A stretch of 64,000 nucleotides of DNA, taken from the NCBI GenBank assembly GCA_963576565.1, contig OY755039.1:128844640-128908639 (forward strand), read 5' to 3'. The notes beneath the pieces were generated by a model. It was given only the letters and a program-made list of their open reading frames with translations. It had not been told where the DNA came from and did no database searches. The position numbers were made by a program, and so were the translations under genes. Positions 33,670 through 45,335 of the stretch are shown one piece after another (the stretch's first letter is position 1; every line of letters begins with the position of its first letter). Source of the stretch: Aspidapion aeneum (lineage: Eukaryota > Arthropoda > Insecta > Coleoptera > Brentidae).

Positions 33670-36600
33670 TTTTGAAGAGGCCGTATAAACTACATGGTAT
33701 TTTCGTCCGTCCTTTACTTTTGCATTCCCCTTGCTCTATCTTCCTCTTTGTTACCTACATAGGTGTTTTGCAGCGTGAATTATTGATCGCACAAAAGGTT
33801 CGTAGAGACACTATATCTTGACGCGTTTCTGGCCATTTACGAAGAATGGAATGCGGGTAGGTATCGATTACTGGGTAGGTAGAATTGGGTTTTAACTCGA
33901 GTTACACTTTAAAAGGAAATCTTATTTTTGATGTGGTATAATAGGTGGACATAGTTGTTACGAAATGAGGTATAAAATAAACATAATTCGAAGAAATATA
34001 TTATTCAGTATTATTAACTATTTTTAACAGTTGGAAGCATATTAAAACGCTTAGGAAGGGCATTATTTATAGGATACTAAATTGCGTATTGAGCTTTTAT
34101 TAAATCATTGTTATTTTTGTAAGTTTGTTATATAAGTTTGGAATAACAACGATAGTGTAAAAGCATTTAGAGATTATTTTGCGCTAATCACTTTGATTTT
34201 CTTGGCTGGGGAGTCAAACCTTGTTCCATAGTTATTGAAATTGATTATTATTGGTGTAGAAATAATTAAATTTTAGTAGTTGAAGCACATTTGGCAAACA
34301 AAGCCCCCTCTAAAAGTATGTAGGTCTTTACTTACTAATTACCTGTATAAGGTAACTTTAAGATACATAGGGCTTTTCTTTGACATCAAATTGAATTAAT
34401 GAAAAATGCGTTTGCCTGTTCACGTATATGGTTCAGCTAAGGTTACTTAAGGCAATTTAATTTAAGGCTTCTCTAATCCTCAAATCCACAAAATTCATAA
34501 AAATACGTTTACAGATTAAACTAGTGCATGTTAAAAAAAATACAAAAGCTTTTATGCTTTATTGTGCGTACTTTTAACAAAAATATATTATTTTTAACTG
34601 TAAACTTTACAGATGTTGAAGGCTGACGACTTGTTGAAACTTGTCTGAATCGCTTCCTCGCCTTTGTTGTAGTTGTTGTCTTGGTCATTCTGTCGGTCGA
34701 TCTGTCTAATTATTTCGGGTTTAGGTGCAGAAACCCCTCATAAACTATCTAAAAACTAATTAAAATTAGGTGTAAGACTTATTTAAAAAAGTAAACTAAT
34801 CCTTCACAAACACTATCTTTTGGAAATAGTAATTAGTTTGTGTCTTATCATTTATAAACATACATTACATAGTTATGCTAAGTAGGTATTAAATATTTTT
34901 TTGTGACATAAATGCTAATTATAATGGTATTAATAAATATCCATGTTATTTAAATCCGATTTCTTTAATGAATGGACTGACAAAAAGGACCAGTTTAAAT
35001 TATTATGGTGCCAAAACTATCACTCCACCAACTTGTGCTAGCATCAGCATTCCTTTATCGTGGCAAAATTGCGTTACCGAATGTGCTACCTCTACTTCCT
35101 TGTAGATATCATACAACTTGTAGTAAAATTGGGACCTACCTATTATGGATGTACAAGTTGTTATTACATATCTTTTATATCTTGTAAACTTTTTGTAGAA
35201 TTGGCAGATACTTTGATAAAACGCAAAAACACGTGTCAAAGAAAATGTTCAGGATAAAAAAAACTCATTGATCATTCTGGCTCTCGTTTCTATCAGTAAT
35301 CATCATGATTGTATGTATATTTTATATACTTGGAAATCCACGAAAAATACACAAAAAAAAATACTTAAAACGATCGTGACATCAAAAAAAAAAATACTAG
35401 TGAGTGCGCAGGCGTAGGCAAAAACGTAATATATTCCTGGTTAGGTAGACCATAACGTACTTACATACTACCCAATGAATTAAATAAATTAATGAAATAT
35501 AAAACAAAAAATATTTTAGTTTTTTAAGTTTTAGGTGATTTGATAAAGAAAAATTAGAAGGCTACGCTAAGGACTATGAAGCTGTTAACTAAAAAATGTT
35601 TTAATCTTTGTATGCTAAAAGATTCTATAGGCTTAAATCCGATAAATAATATCATTCTAAATTCTAAATTATTATTGACTAAGTTGCAGTACCAAGTTTG
35701 GTATCTTACAACTATTGCTTAGTCAATTATTAGAATATAGTACGCAAAGCAAAAAAATCTTAAAAGTTATATCTTTTAAAAAATGTATAATGAAAAAAGT
35801 ATTAAATTATCGACAAAATACTAAAAATTAAATCAATCGTAAAACGCATTATAATAAAGATTTTAAAAACGAATATAAACATCTAACAAATATGTCACTT
35901 CTCCAAGGCCTCGTATGACGTTATTACTTGTTAGTTACTAAAAATGTTTAAAAACTAAAAAAAAATAATCAGGGTGTTTTAACTTAAAAATCACTGCTCG
36001 TTTCGTCATCTGATACTGGTTGAGTGCTAATCTATCGTCTATTACTAAAAAACATTCAAAAATCACAAAAAAATTTAAAGTAGGATGATTAAACTTAAAT
36101 AATAATAACATAAAATTGTTAAAAACGACACCGGTCGCTGCTCATTATGTCACTAGCCATTGATTATTTATTATTACACCACCTACAGGCTTCCGATTTA
36201 TTCGTCTAGTAGATACTGTTTAAAATCCTCAAAACTTAAACAAACTGTAAATTAATACACAAAACTTGTAGCTATGCGTAAAGAAAAATCAGCACATTCT
36301 TTATAATGTGTTTAAAAAATATGCAAAATTAAATAAAAACAGGTCGCAAGAAAAATTTTAATCTCTTGCCTACTAGAAGATTTATCCCTCTAAATTTTAA
36401 AAATAGAAGACTGAAGCAGTTTAAGTTTATAAGAACTTAACAGTAAATAATATAATCAAGTAAAGTTTGGCTAACAAAATATATTCTCAAAATTGTATGA
36501 TTGGCCATTCCAAGATCCCCAATAGTAAATAAAATAAACATTAGTAAAAGATGTTTGCCTGCGAAAAATAAAAAATATATATGATAGAAAGAAACAGAGA
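33670..36600. other. right arm inner non-coding region
   Basis: The counterpart of 30236-33130, with the same lack of recognisable genes. Frames at 35003-35257 mirror those in the left arm on swapped strands. Confidence 0.55.
34521..34688 (-). CDS. possible small basic protein, right arm
   Basis: The mirror copy of the 55-residue frame at 32115-32282. It has the same length and, by eye, an unchanged N-terminal basic half. Confidence is low for the same reasons. Confidence 0.2.
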   Translation of the reverse strand: MTKTTTTTKARKRFRQVSTSRQPSTSVKFTVKNNIFLLKVRTIKHKSFCIFFNMH

Positions 36601-36604
36601 GAGT

Positions 36605-37440
36605 TAGCACTCGAAGGGGTAATAGTTATGACTCAAAGGGGGAAAGTTGATACTCGAAGAAGAGAAAGTTGGAACTTAAAGGGGGAAAGGTTAAGACACG
36701 AAGGGGGAAACTTAAGACTCGAAGTGGGAAGTTAATACTTGAAGGGAAGAAAATTGTTAGGTACTCAAAAAAGAAGAAGTCGATACTGGATGAAGGAAAA
36801 GTTGTGCCTCGAAGAGAAGAAACTTGATACACGATTGGTGAAAAGTTGAGACTGGAAGGGGGGAAAGTCGATACTCGAAGAAGGAAAAGTTGTGCCGCGA
36901 CGAGAAGAAACTTGACACACGATTGGTGAAAAGTTGAGACTCGAAGGGGGGAAAGTTGAGACGCGAAGGGGGGAAAGTTGATACCCGAAGAAGACGAAGT
37001 TGGTATTCGAAGGGGGTAAAATGGGTACTCGAAGGAATAAAATTTGCTACTCAAAGGGGGGAAAGTTGGTATCTGAAGGGGGCAAAGTTGTGCCTCGAAG
37101 AGAAGAAGCTTGACACACGATTGGTGAAAAGTTGAGACTCGAAGGGGGGAAAGTTGAGACGCGAAGGGGGGAAAGTTGATACCCGAAGAAGACGAAGTTG
37201 GTATTCGAAGGGGGTAAAGTGGGTTCTCGAAGAAATAAAAGTTGCTACTCAAAGGGGGGGGGGGAAAGTTGGTATCCGAAGGGTGCAAAATAGAGTCTCG
37301 AAGGGGGTTCGGTTGGATTGGTTGGCACTCAAAGGGAATAAAGTTGATACTTGATGGGTGAAAATTTGAGACTCAAAGGGGGAAAGATGGTACTTAAAGG
37401 GCTAAAAGTATGTACCCGAAGGTAAAGGTATTACTACTCA
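36605..37440. repeat. degenerate minisatellite, right arm
   Basis: Reverse-orientation copy of the left-arm array, reading GGGGGAAAGTTGATACTCGA on the plus strand. It includes the same ~198-bp higher-order duplication. The long minus-strand frame at 36626-37288 is the mirror of the left-arm one. Confidence 0.85.
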
Positions 37441-37693
37441 AGGTGGGCGTCCTTTTTAAGCTCCTGTAGAAAATATCTAAAGGAAGCAAACAAAACAAAT
37501 AAAAATTAATGGAAACTTGTACTATGTCTGCTAATTAATAAAAAAAAACATATATTTTATGATTGTTTGTGCTAAAGTTTGCATCATTTACTAACCACTT
37601 TGCGCTAAATGTATTGGGATAAAACAGCTGCAACCCATTTCTAACAAGTATAAACCTGTTTTCGACAAGTCTTAACGTGTATCTGACAAGCAC

Positions 37694-37730
37694 TTATAAA
37701 AAAGTGAAGCGTGTTGAACTGCAGTCAGTT
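37694..37730 (+). promoter_or_regulatory. TATA plus initiator core promoter, right polymerase
   Basis: TATAAAA begins at 37695, and the initiator TCAGTT lies at 37725-37730. Spacing and downstream sequence match the left arm. The bases after the TATA differ slightly between arms (AAGTGAAGCG here, GGGTGGAGCG there). The ATG at 37815 is ~88 bases downstream. Confidence 0.7.
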
Positions 37731-37814
37731 AGGTATACTTTTTCAAGGAAAGTGCATTATTGAGTTCTATCAACACAGTGTTTTAGTGAAGTTGGTGCTA
37801 TTCAAAAAAATAAA

Positions 37815-40800
37815 ATGAGTTTTGCAACGAAATTGGTTTATAAAATTATGTGTCAGCTTGGTATGGTAGAAGATATGGATAAAAATGTTTCAATTTTAAA
37901 AATTCTAAAAGACTGTGCTTTGGCCAGTAGACAAATAAGCATTGCTTTAAAAAAAGCCTCTTCAGTTGCTGAAAAATCTCATTTGACGGCGTGCCTGGGA
38001 CAAGTTAAACAGTGCAAGCACATTTTAAAACAAAAAAGCCTTAAGTTTGGTGGTGCGCTTGGCGCCAAGGAAACAGCCAAACATCGCGTACAATGGGAAG
38101 ACCTAAAATCAGCTTTCGAAAGCCGAGTTAGAAGTGCTGTGATTACAAATTTACAACATAAGGATCCCAAACAATTTTTAGATGATTGTTTTAGTTTATT
38201 TAAACCAAGAATAGAAAATACATTAAAAAAAGAGGATATGTTAAAAGTTAACACTATTTTAAGTGGAGATTTTCAAATACCAAAACAAGGACAAATTGGA
38301 AATGAGACAAAACGCTTTAATACCGCTAATGCGATTATTGACCGTAACACAAATTTAAAAAACTGGTTTGAGAAAAATGTTAAAAATTTGCTTTTGACTG
38401 ACTTGGAAGAATTTGAGCAAAATCAATCCGGATGGTCACTTACAAAAATAAATAATCTTATAATAGGAGTTAATAAATATCATCCTATTAGGGCAGGGTG
38501 CCATTTGGAAATACCCAAATGTATTGCCAAAAAACATGCATGTGTGAACGTAAAGAATGACGACAATTTCTGTTTTGGCTGGGCTGTTGTATCAGCAATG
38601 TTCCCTATCGAAAAAAACTCTAATAGAATCTCATCCTACCCGCATCCTCAAAAAGTGTTAAATTTAAAATGTCTAAAATTTCCAATGACTTTAAACCAAG
38701 TTGCCCGATTCGAAAAGCAAAATAATGTCTCCATAAACGTGTATCGCCTGCAAAAACTTCATAAAGACAGTTTTAAAGTATTGCCTGCGTACATTTCTGA
38801 AGAAAAGAACGAAGAACATGTTAATTTGTTAATGATACAAAATAATTATTATTTGGATAACGAAGAGATTAACGATCTTTCTCCACCAACTTACCACTTT
38901 GTTTGGATAAAAAATCTTTCAAGGCTACTAAGTAATCAAATCAGCAAATGCAAAAAAGCAAAATATGTTTGTGACAGATGCCTGCACTACTTCTATTCTC
39001 AAGCTGGACTCATTCAGCATATCAAAGATTGCAAAATTATTGGCAGTGTCGTGGTTCCGAAATTACCAAGTAACGAAAAAAAAGTTGTTGAATTTAAAAA
39101 CTTTAAAAATAAACAATTTGCATCGTTCATTATCTATTCGGATATTGAGTGCTTACTGCTTCCTGTTGCAGAAAATAGTGGTAAAAGAACCCAAAAATAT
39201 CAAAGTCATGTGCCTTGTTCGGTAGGATATTATGTAAAATGTTCCTACGATGATTCTTTATCATTTTATAAATCTTATACGGGGCCTGACTGTATGGAAT
39301 GGTTTAGTAAACAATTACTGGATTTTGCTGAAAACTTGGAAACTGTATTTCTCTGTGATTTACCCCTCGAGCCTTTAAGTAAAAGGCAAAAAATTGACTT
39401 TAAGAATGCTAAAAAATGTCATATTTGTGAACAGGACTTTTTAGTTGGTGAAAAGAAAATACGCGATCATAGTCATCTTACATCGGAGTATCGTGGTCCA
39501 GCCCATGAAAGCTGTAATCTGAACTTTCAGGATAGTCATACTGTCCATGTAGTATTCCACAATCTTAGCTCCTATGATGGACATTTGATAATTGAAAACA
39601 TCGCCAATTTGGACGGATCAATAAATTTGCTACCAATTAACAAAGAAAAATATATAGCATTTACCAAAAAAATTAATGAAAATTTAATCGAATTTAGATT
39701 TATTGATTCGTTCCGTTTCATGGCCAGTAGCTTGGAAAAGCTAGCTTCATATCTTGAGGAGTACCCACTGGTTAAAAATGAATTTCAAAACTTGTCTGAC
39801 GAACAATATAAACTTATTTTTAAAAAAGGAGTCTTTTGCTATGACTATATGAGTAGTTGGGAAAAATTAAGAGACACATCTTTGCCTGAGCAACTTAATT
39901 TCTTTATCACGCTCGAAAGTAGAGAAATATCTCCTGCTGATTATGATCATGCCCAAAATGTATGGAGAAGCTTTGGTTGTAAAACTCTACAAGATTACAT
40001 GGAACTCTACATGAAAGTTATGGTCTGGATCCTGCTAACTATTATACGCTTCCTGGTTATACGTGGGATTGCATGATGTATTGCACGCAACAAAAATTAG
40101 AACTTTTGACCGACTATAATATGGTAACTTTTATAGAACGCGGCATTAGAGGAGGGTTAAGCCAGTGCTCTAAAAGATATGTAGAGGCCAATAATAAATA
40201 TATGCCCAACTACGATTCAACCAAAGAAACATCTTTTTTGATGTACTTTGACATTAATAACCAATATGGGTTTAGCATGAGTCAGTATTTGCCATTTGGC
40301 GACTTTAATTGGTTAGAAACTGATGAAATACTACATTTTGATGTTAATAAAATCGAAGATGACTCGACTCATGGATACATCCTAGAAGTCGACTTGTGCA
40401 TTCCCGTGAAATTACATGAATATTTCTCAGACTTGCCTTTATGTCCTGAACATCGCTGCTCCCCTAAAGAAAAGAACTCAAAAAATATAAAACTGATGGC
40501 TACATTGTGTAATAAAAAGGAATACGTAATTCATTATAGAAATCTAAAGCAGGCATTAAAAGTTGGTATAAAACTCGAAAAGATTCATAGAATTTTATGC
40601 TTTAAGCAATCTGCATGGCTGAGACCCTATATTGAGTTAAATACTGAATTAAGACAAAATGCTAAAAATGAATTTGAAAAAAACCTTTTTAAATTAATGA
40701 ACAACGCCGTGTTCGGTAAAACTATGGAAAATATTAGAAATCATAGTATTGTTAAGTTAATCAAAAATTGGGATGGACGATTTGGAGCTGAAGCTCTGAT

Positions 40801-41524
40801 TTCTCGACCTGAATTCAAAAGCATTACAATATTCAATGAAAACTTGGTTGCCGAAGAACTTCAAAAAACCGAAATATATTTCAATAAACCGATTTATGTG
40901 GGTATGTGTATTTTGGACATTGCCAAAACAACCATATATGATTTTCACTATAACTACATGGTGCCGGCTTTTGGAAAGAATTGTACTGTTACATACACAG
41001 ATACTGATAGTTTAGTTTATAACATAAAACATTATGATATTTATGAATCAATACGACGCGACTGTGACAAGTACTTTGACACCTCGGATTATGCTGAAAA
41101 CAATATATATGATATACCAAGGGTAAACAATAAAGTGTTAGGTATGATGAAAGATGAGAATAATGGAAAAATCATGACTCATTTTGTTGGGTTGAGAGCA
41201 AAACTGTATGCATTTAAAGCTCTTGATGGTGAATCGACTAAAAACAATATAGGCTTGAATGATATGTCAGCTGAAAAAGTGACTAAGAAAGCCAAGGGTG
41301 TAAAGCAAAACGTTGTGAAATCGAAAATATTATTTGAGGACTATGTCGACTGCCTAAATAACTTTCAAGAAAAAATGTTTACGCAAAATCTTATAAGATC
41401 GGAAAAGCATAAACTATATTCTGTAAAACAGACAAAAATTGGACTAAGTCCCTTGGATGATAAAAGATGTATTTCAAAGGACTCTTATGAAACGTTACCG
41501 TGGGGGCACTACAGTATTGAGTGA
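37815..41524 (+). pseudogene. protein-primed family-B DNA polymerase, right copy (58-bp deletion)
   Basis: The second copy of the Polinton-type polymerase, also reading outward. A 753-codon frame (37815-40076) passes intact through the A run that breaks the left copy. A 58-bp deletion at 40019/40020 then destroys the frame right after YMKV, removing the ExoIII aspartate and ~19 residues. The rest reopens as a 483-codon frame (40073-41524) with PolA, PolB (KLMNNAVFGKTME), PolC (YTDTDS) and KLYAFKA intact. By eye there are eight amino-acid differences from the left copy in the first ~735 residues (for example K40Q, R131P, P/H before VVFHN) and none in the last 483. The deleted bases lack GT...AG borders, so it is not an intron. 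A truncated protein would keep exonuclease I/II but no polymerase. Confidence 0.88.
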
Positions 41525-42359
41525 TGACTTAGGTTAACTGTAATTTTAATAATGGTGTATTTATTTATATTGTGTTTGGTTAGATATTTTTAATAGTGAA
41601 CTATATATAAGTATAATCTAAATTTAATCTTAGTTTTGCCTATATAATTTATTATAAACCTGTAGAATTAGCATAAGTCTAGTAACGCCTAATATGTTAA
41701 TGTAAAAATAAATATTTATATAATGATAATCATAGTACCTATAATGTTATTATAATATACCATCTAAATATAATTAATAGAACTTGTAAGTCTACCCAGC
41801 TATAAGCATCTATGATAACTATGATCATAGAAGAATATAATATATTTCTTTATGCTATGAATAAGATTATATATTTAGTTGTATTCGTATATAAAACTTT
41901 TTTAAAATAAACAAATAAAAATTATTCTAAAGTGTTTACTATGAACCTAGTCCAAGTATGTAATACTACATATAAAAGATAAAAAAGCGAACTATCTATT
42001 CAAACATTTTAAGTGGTGAAAATTAAGGGATTTAAACTGAAAGAATTAATAGACATTCGTTAAAACATTATAATCGCTTTCAAGTAACCCACCCTTTAGG
42101 TAAGTTAACTACAGTCCTGCAACAAGCACAATATAGCAAGTTACAGGTCTGCTCGATGTACAAGATAATCAGCAAGACCTAAAGGGTCAGATGATGGTCA
42201 AAAATTTATAGAAGGTTAGAATGGGTAGTACAAAAAAGATAACTGGGGAAATTACTGCCTCGAATGAAATATTCTGTGACATCCAAAAAATTACCACGTT
42301 TTCGTCTTATGGGGATTTACATGGAAAAAGTGAGCCAGAACTCTCATATATACTCTACT
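41525..42359. other. right terminal non-coding segment
   Basis: The mirror of 24412-25246. AATAAA-type signals (near 41707) could serve polymerase mRNA 3' ends. A 46-codon frame at 42221-42361 runs into the element end and differs at the boundary, so I do not call it. Confidence 0.6.
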
Positions 42360-42365
42360 AATTAG
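42360..42365 (+). repeat. right 6-bp target-site duplication
   Basis: AATTAG immediately follows the element end CTCATATATACTCTACT and is identical to 24406-24411. Confidence 0.85.
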
Positions 42366-43100
42366 AACAATTATTTAGGGTTTTTAAATAAATATAGTCC
42401 GAAAAAAACACCACAAATAATGTAAAAAATATACCATTGAAGAATAAAAATACTTAAAAACACATGTAAACAATGGGCCCTAATCAAAGCGCCGGTACAC
42501 ACACGCGTTTTTCTGCAGCGCGGTGTCGCAGCGGTATGGTAAGATTATTTGAAAATATCTGTTTTTTTTCTTCAACAAATTTTTAAAAATCGTGAAAATG
42601 TAGTGCTAATATTACAAAAATCTACTTCAATTTTTTTTGTGTAAATTTAATAGCTCATAAAAAATATTAATTCTTAAAATAATTGAGTAATTTATACCTA
42701 TTCCAAAGATTATTTGGCCACAGTGTATCCCTAACCTATCTATATTTTTTTGGAAAAAAGCAATAACACTGTTCAATTTGATATTTTAAAAATTCATCGT
42801 TTTTCCCGACTTTCCAAACTTAAAAAATGTTAATTGAACTTTTTGTCTGCTTTGGACATTCCGCTCCATCTCTTAAAGATTGGTTCATCATTTAAATTAC
42901 ACCCTGTATTTTAGGTATCATATCTTAATTAAATTTTGTAAAAGGCCCAAAAGTAGGTATCCATTTCCTGTTTACTGGGTACCCAATCTGAAGGCCTGCG
43001 TATCCAAATGGATATACAGTCTAGTCTAAAAAGATGCCTTGGTATTTTTACCATGGCGAAAGGAAGGATAATGTTTTTCGATTGTTGACCCTAGAGGCTA
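42366..43100. other. gene-less right flank
   Basis: AT-rich sequence; nothing recognised. Confidence 0.5.
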
Positions 43101-43249
43101 AGGAAACGTCCTTAAATTACATAACGCAAAAATTCAGGATTTTTGACCCCCTCGTAACGCATTTTTAAGAAAAAACACATTCAAAAAATATTTAGTGTAA
43201 CGCAAGGCCCTCCCCCCCTAAAGCGTTTCGTAATTTAAGGACAGTGCCT
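43101..43249. mobile_element. MITE family 1, copy 2
   Basis: Ends GTCCTTAAATTACATAACGC and, inverted, GTCCTTAAATTACGAAACGC. The internal phrase CAAAAATTCAGGATTTTTGA is shared with the 4968-5134 copy. About 149 bp, non-coding. Confidence 0.75.
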
Positions 43250-43479
43250 AAACAGCTGAACCGATTTGGATCGTTGAATTGCTACTGATCCCGCTACTGC
43301 TTAATCTTTTTAAACAGGAATCAACATGGCGGTTTTTAGACACCATTTTGTCACATGATGTAGGCTTTAAGGCATACGAATTATCTAAATTTCAGGCGAT
43401 TTTTTTGAAATTCTCTTGATTCCCATTGCAAATGTCCTCTAATTTGCTGTGGTTACTTTGTAGTCCTCTCTGCCCCCAC

Positions 43480-43935
43480 CCATCTCCCCACCCTATTTAG
43501 AAACCATATTCGCATAATTTTATCAAATATAGATCGATTTCAAAAATTGTTTCTGCACACGCTTTCAAACTTTTTTTTCAACACCATCTTACTAGTCCCC
43601 CCCCCCGGCTCTCCCTCTCTCTTCCTCACCATCCTTATTAGTAATAGCTAAAGTTCTTTCTGCACACGCTTGAAGACTTTTTTACAACACATTTTACTAG
43701 TTTCCCCATCCCTCTCTTCTCCCCTCCCTCCTTATTAGTAACAGTTGTAGCTATACCTTTCACAACTATACTAGTTTCCCCCTTCCTGTCCCTCTCTTCT
43801 CCCCACCCTCCTTATTAGTAATAGTTGTAGCTATACCTTTCACAAATTTAGAGCGATTTCAAAACTTCTTGCTGCACACGCTTTAAGATTTTTTCGACAC
43901 CATTTTACTAGTTCCCTCCTCCCTCTCTCCTCCCG
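43480..43935. repeat. imperfect tandem repeat with pyrimidine-rich blocks
   Basis: Repeated order: TTTCTGCACACGCTT, TTTTTCAACACCATTTTACT, AGTTCCCC, a CTCCCTCTCTTCTCCCC block, TTATTAGTAATAGTTGTAGC. About three to four units of unequal length. It is non-coding. Confidence 0.7.
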
Positions 43936-44096
43936 CGCCTTCACTCAATGGAAGGTAACACTGTTCGCGTCCGTAGAAAATCTACACGTACTTTTTGGTT
44001 AAATCTAAATGAATTTTAAAAGCATAGTGCTTTTTATAAGGCTGAATAAGAATTAAACCTAAAAGTTGGAAATAAAATTTTTTTTTATAAAAAAAA

Positions 44097-44307
44097 AACA
44101 CCAAACTGCTAAATTTACTTGTGATTACTAGTCACAGTTGGGTACAAAATTACCCAATGACCTGATTCATGAAAATACAAAACTGTATAATTTCGTAAGT
44201 GCGCTTTGGGCATCAAAACTAAAAGTTGAAGCATGTCGCAGGTATACCTATCAATTTTGTACTCAACTGCGACTAGTACGTACAAGTAAATTTAGCAGTT
44301 AAGTGTT
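44097..44307. mobile_element. hairpin MITE, ~210 bp
   Basis: The inverted arms pair CTGCTAAATTTACTTGT with ACAAGTAAATTTAGCAG, then CTAGTCACAGTTGGGTACAA with TTGTACTCAACTGCGACTAG. Arms are ~60 bp with mismatches. It is non-coding. Confidence 0.7.
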
Positions 44308-44749
44308 TTTTTATTGAATTTTTTTATTTGTAACTTTTTTTTTATCGTTGATGGTCTCGGTAAACTGTTGAAATTTTTTTCTTTGCTGTTTTTAAAGTTA
44401 ACTTTTCGATATTTTTTAAAGTTTTTAATACACCCTGTATATTAATTGTATTTTGATGAAACGTTGTCATTTACAGTCAAGTTTTGGATGATTATTATTA
44501 TTTACCCTCAAATTAATCTTAATCGATTCTGGGTCGCGGACGGCATCTCAGATTGGGGTTAAACTATCACCCTTCTTCACAAAGTTTTAGTCCTTAATGC
44601 TTAGTTTATCATCTTGATTCAACTATATTGAGATTAGAAATTAACTTATTGTAAGTAGGTTAAAGTTTTGTAATTGAATTTAAAAATAAATGGATGCACG
44701 GCTGATCTGATACCTTCCTAGCCCATTAGCACAATCCAAGTAAACTCCA

Positions 44750-44942
44750 TGCTATATCAGCCCTAAAAACAGTTTTTTGTAAATATCTCAGAAACGAAAG
44801 CTTCTACGCCGCACATTGATGCGATGCTCTGCTAAAAAGTTATTATATTTTTCCTGAAAATTTCATGAAAATTGGTTTAGCGTTTTAAGAGCTATCGTAC
44901 TGCGGACAGACATACACATACACACACACACACAACACACAA
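44750..44942. repeat. LINE-like 3' tail with CA microsatellite
   Basis: GAAAATTTCATGAAAATTGG, then TTTAGCGTTTTAAGAGCTAT, then ACAGACATACACATACACAC. This is the typical 3' end of RTE-type LINE or SINE repeats in insects. Confidence 0.55.
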
Positions 44943-45019
44943 AATTGAAAACAAATCAGACCACTTTCTAATTTTTTTATATTGCTGTAATTATGTAATA
45001 CCACTTCCTGGGAGAACAT

Positions 45020-45081
45020 GGCAAATTGCATCCCGGGTATAGGCAAATTGCATCCCGGGTATAGGCAAATTACATCCCAGA
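45020..45081. repeat. 22-bp tandem repeat, three units
   Basis: GGCAAATTGCATCCCGGGTA repeats at 45020, 45042 and 45064 with a 22-bp period. The third unit has two visible changes. Confidence 0.85.
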
Positions 45082-45189
45082 CCACAAACTTACTTAGCAA
45101 GATAAAATTGAATTTATTGTAACAGTGTTACCGAGTGTCCACCATTTTCTGAATTTATCACAACTCCGCCCATCTGCATATGGCAAGAT

Positions 45190-45335
45190 TTTAAATTGGT
45201 TTAGTTGGGTTTGGTTTGCTTCGGATTAGATCTTCGGTTACAGCTAGGGAGATACCATTTAGGTTAGACTAGGTTTGGTTAGGTTTAATTAGGTTTGATT
45301 TGGAATGGTGAGGTTAGGTTTGGTTTGGTTTTGAA
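45190..45335. repeat. GGTTTGGTTAGGTTT-rich strand-biased tract
   Basis: A G/T-rich run of degenerate GGTTTGG and TTAGGTT words. It only loosely resembles the insect telomere repeat TTAGG, so a telomeric origin is not claimed. Confidence 0.45.

Larger units (their letters stand above)
24412..42359. mobile_element. palindromic Polinton/Maverick-type element, 17,948 bp
   Basis: The ends are AGTAGAGTATATATGAG and its exact inverse, flanked by AATTAG. The size, the 6-bp duplication, the 5'-AG ends and a Polinton-type DNA polymerase all fit Polinton/Maverick elements. Unlike the usual element, which has short-to-moderate terminal repeats around one set of genes, nearly the whole length is inverted repeat. 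The arms are 24412-33130 and 33670-42359 around a 0.54-kb core. Each arm has the same order from outside in: terminal ~830 bp, polymerase gene reading outward, promoter, minisatellite, ~2.9 kb non-coding. I found no integrase, FtsK/HerA-type ATPase, cysteine protease or capsid gene, so it must have used proteins in trans. Both polymerase copies are now broken. Confidence 0.85.
33670..42359 (-). repeat. right arm of giant inverted repeat (~8.7 kb)
   Basis: Reverse complement of 24412-33130. It carries about 22 extra bp at 36430-36452 and lacks 58 bp at 40019/40020. The outer end CTCATATATACTCTACT is the exact inverse of the left end. Confidence 0.9.

Noticed and set aside
33235..33821. Plus-strand frames repeating GEVGDPYFKGRPIG-like peptides
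   Set aside because: They are translations of the 127-bp tandem units in successive phases, not a protein family.
40019..40020. The 58-bp difference between polymerase copies as a spliced intron
   Set aside because: The extra 58 bp in the left copy encode conserved ExoIII residues and lack GT...AG borders, so the right copy has a deletion.
24412..42359. Two independent Polintons inserted head to head
   Set aside because: Only one pair of 6-bp duplications, at the outer ends, and no element termini (AGTAGAGTATAT) at the centre.
24412..42359. Polinton integrase, packaging ATPase, protease or capsid genes
   Set aside because: I looked in both arms and the core on both strands; no frame shows their motifs.
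45190..45335. Interstitial telomere repeat (TTAGG)n
   Set aside because: TTAGG words are scattered among GGTTTGG variants with no regular 5-bp period.
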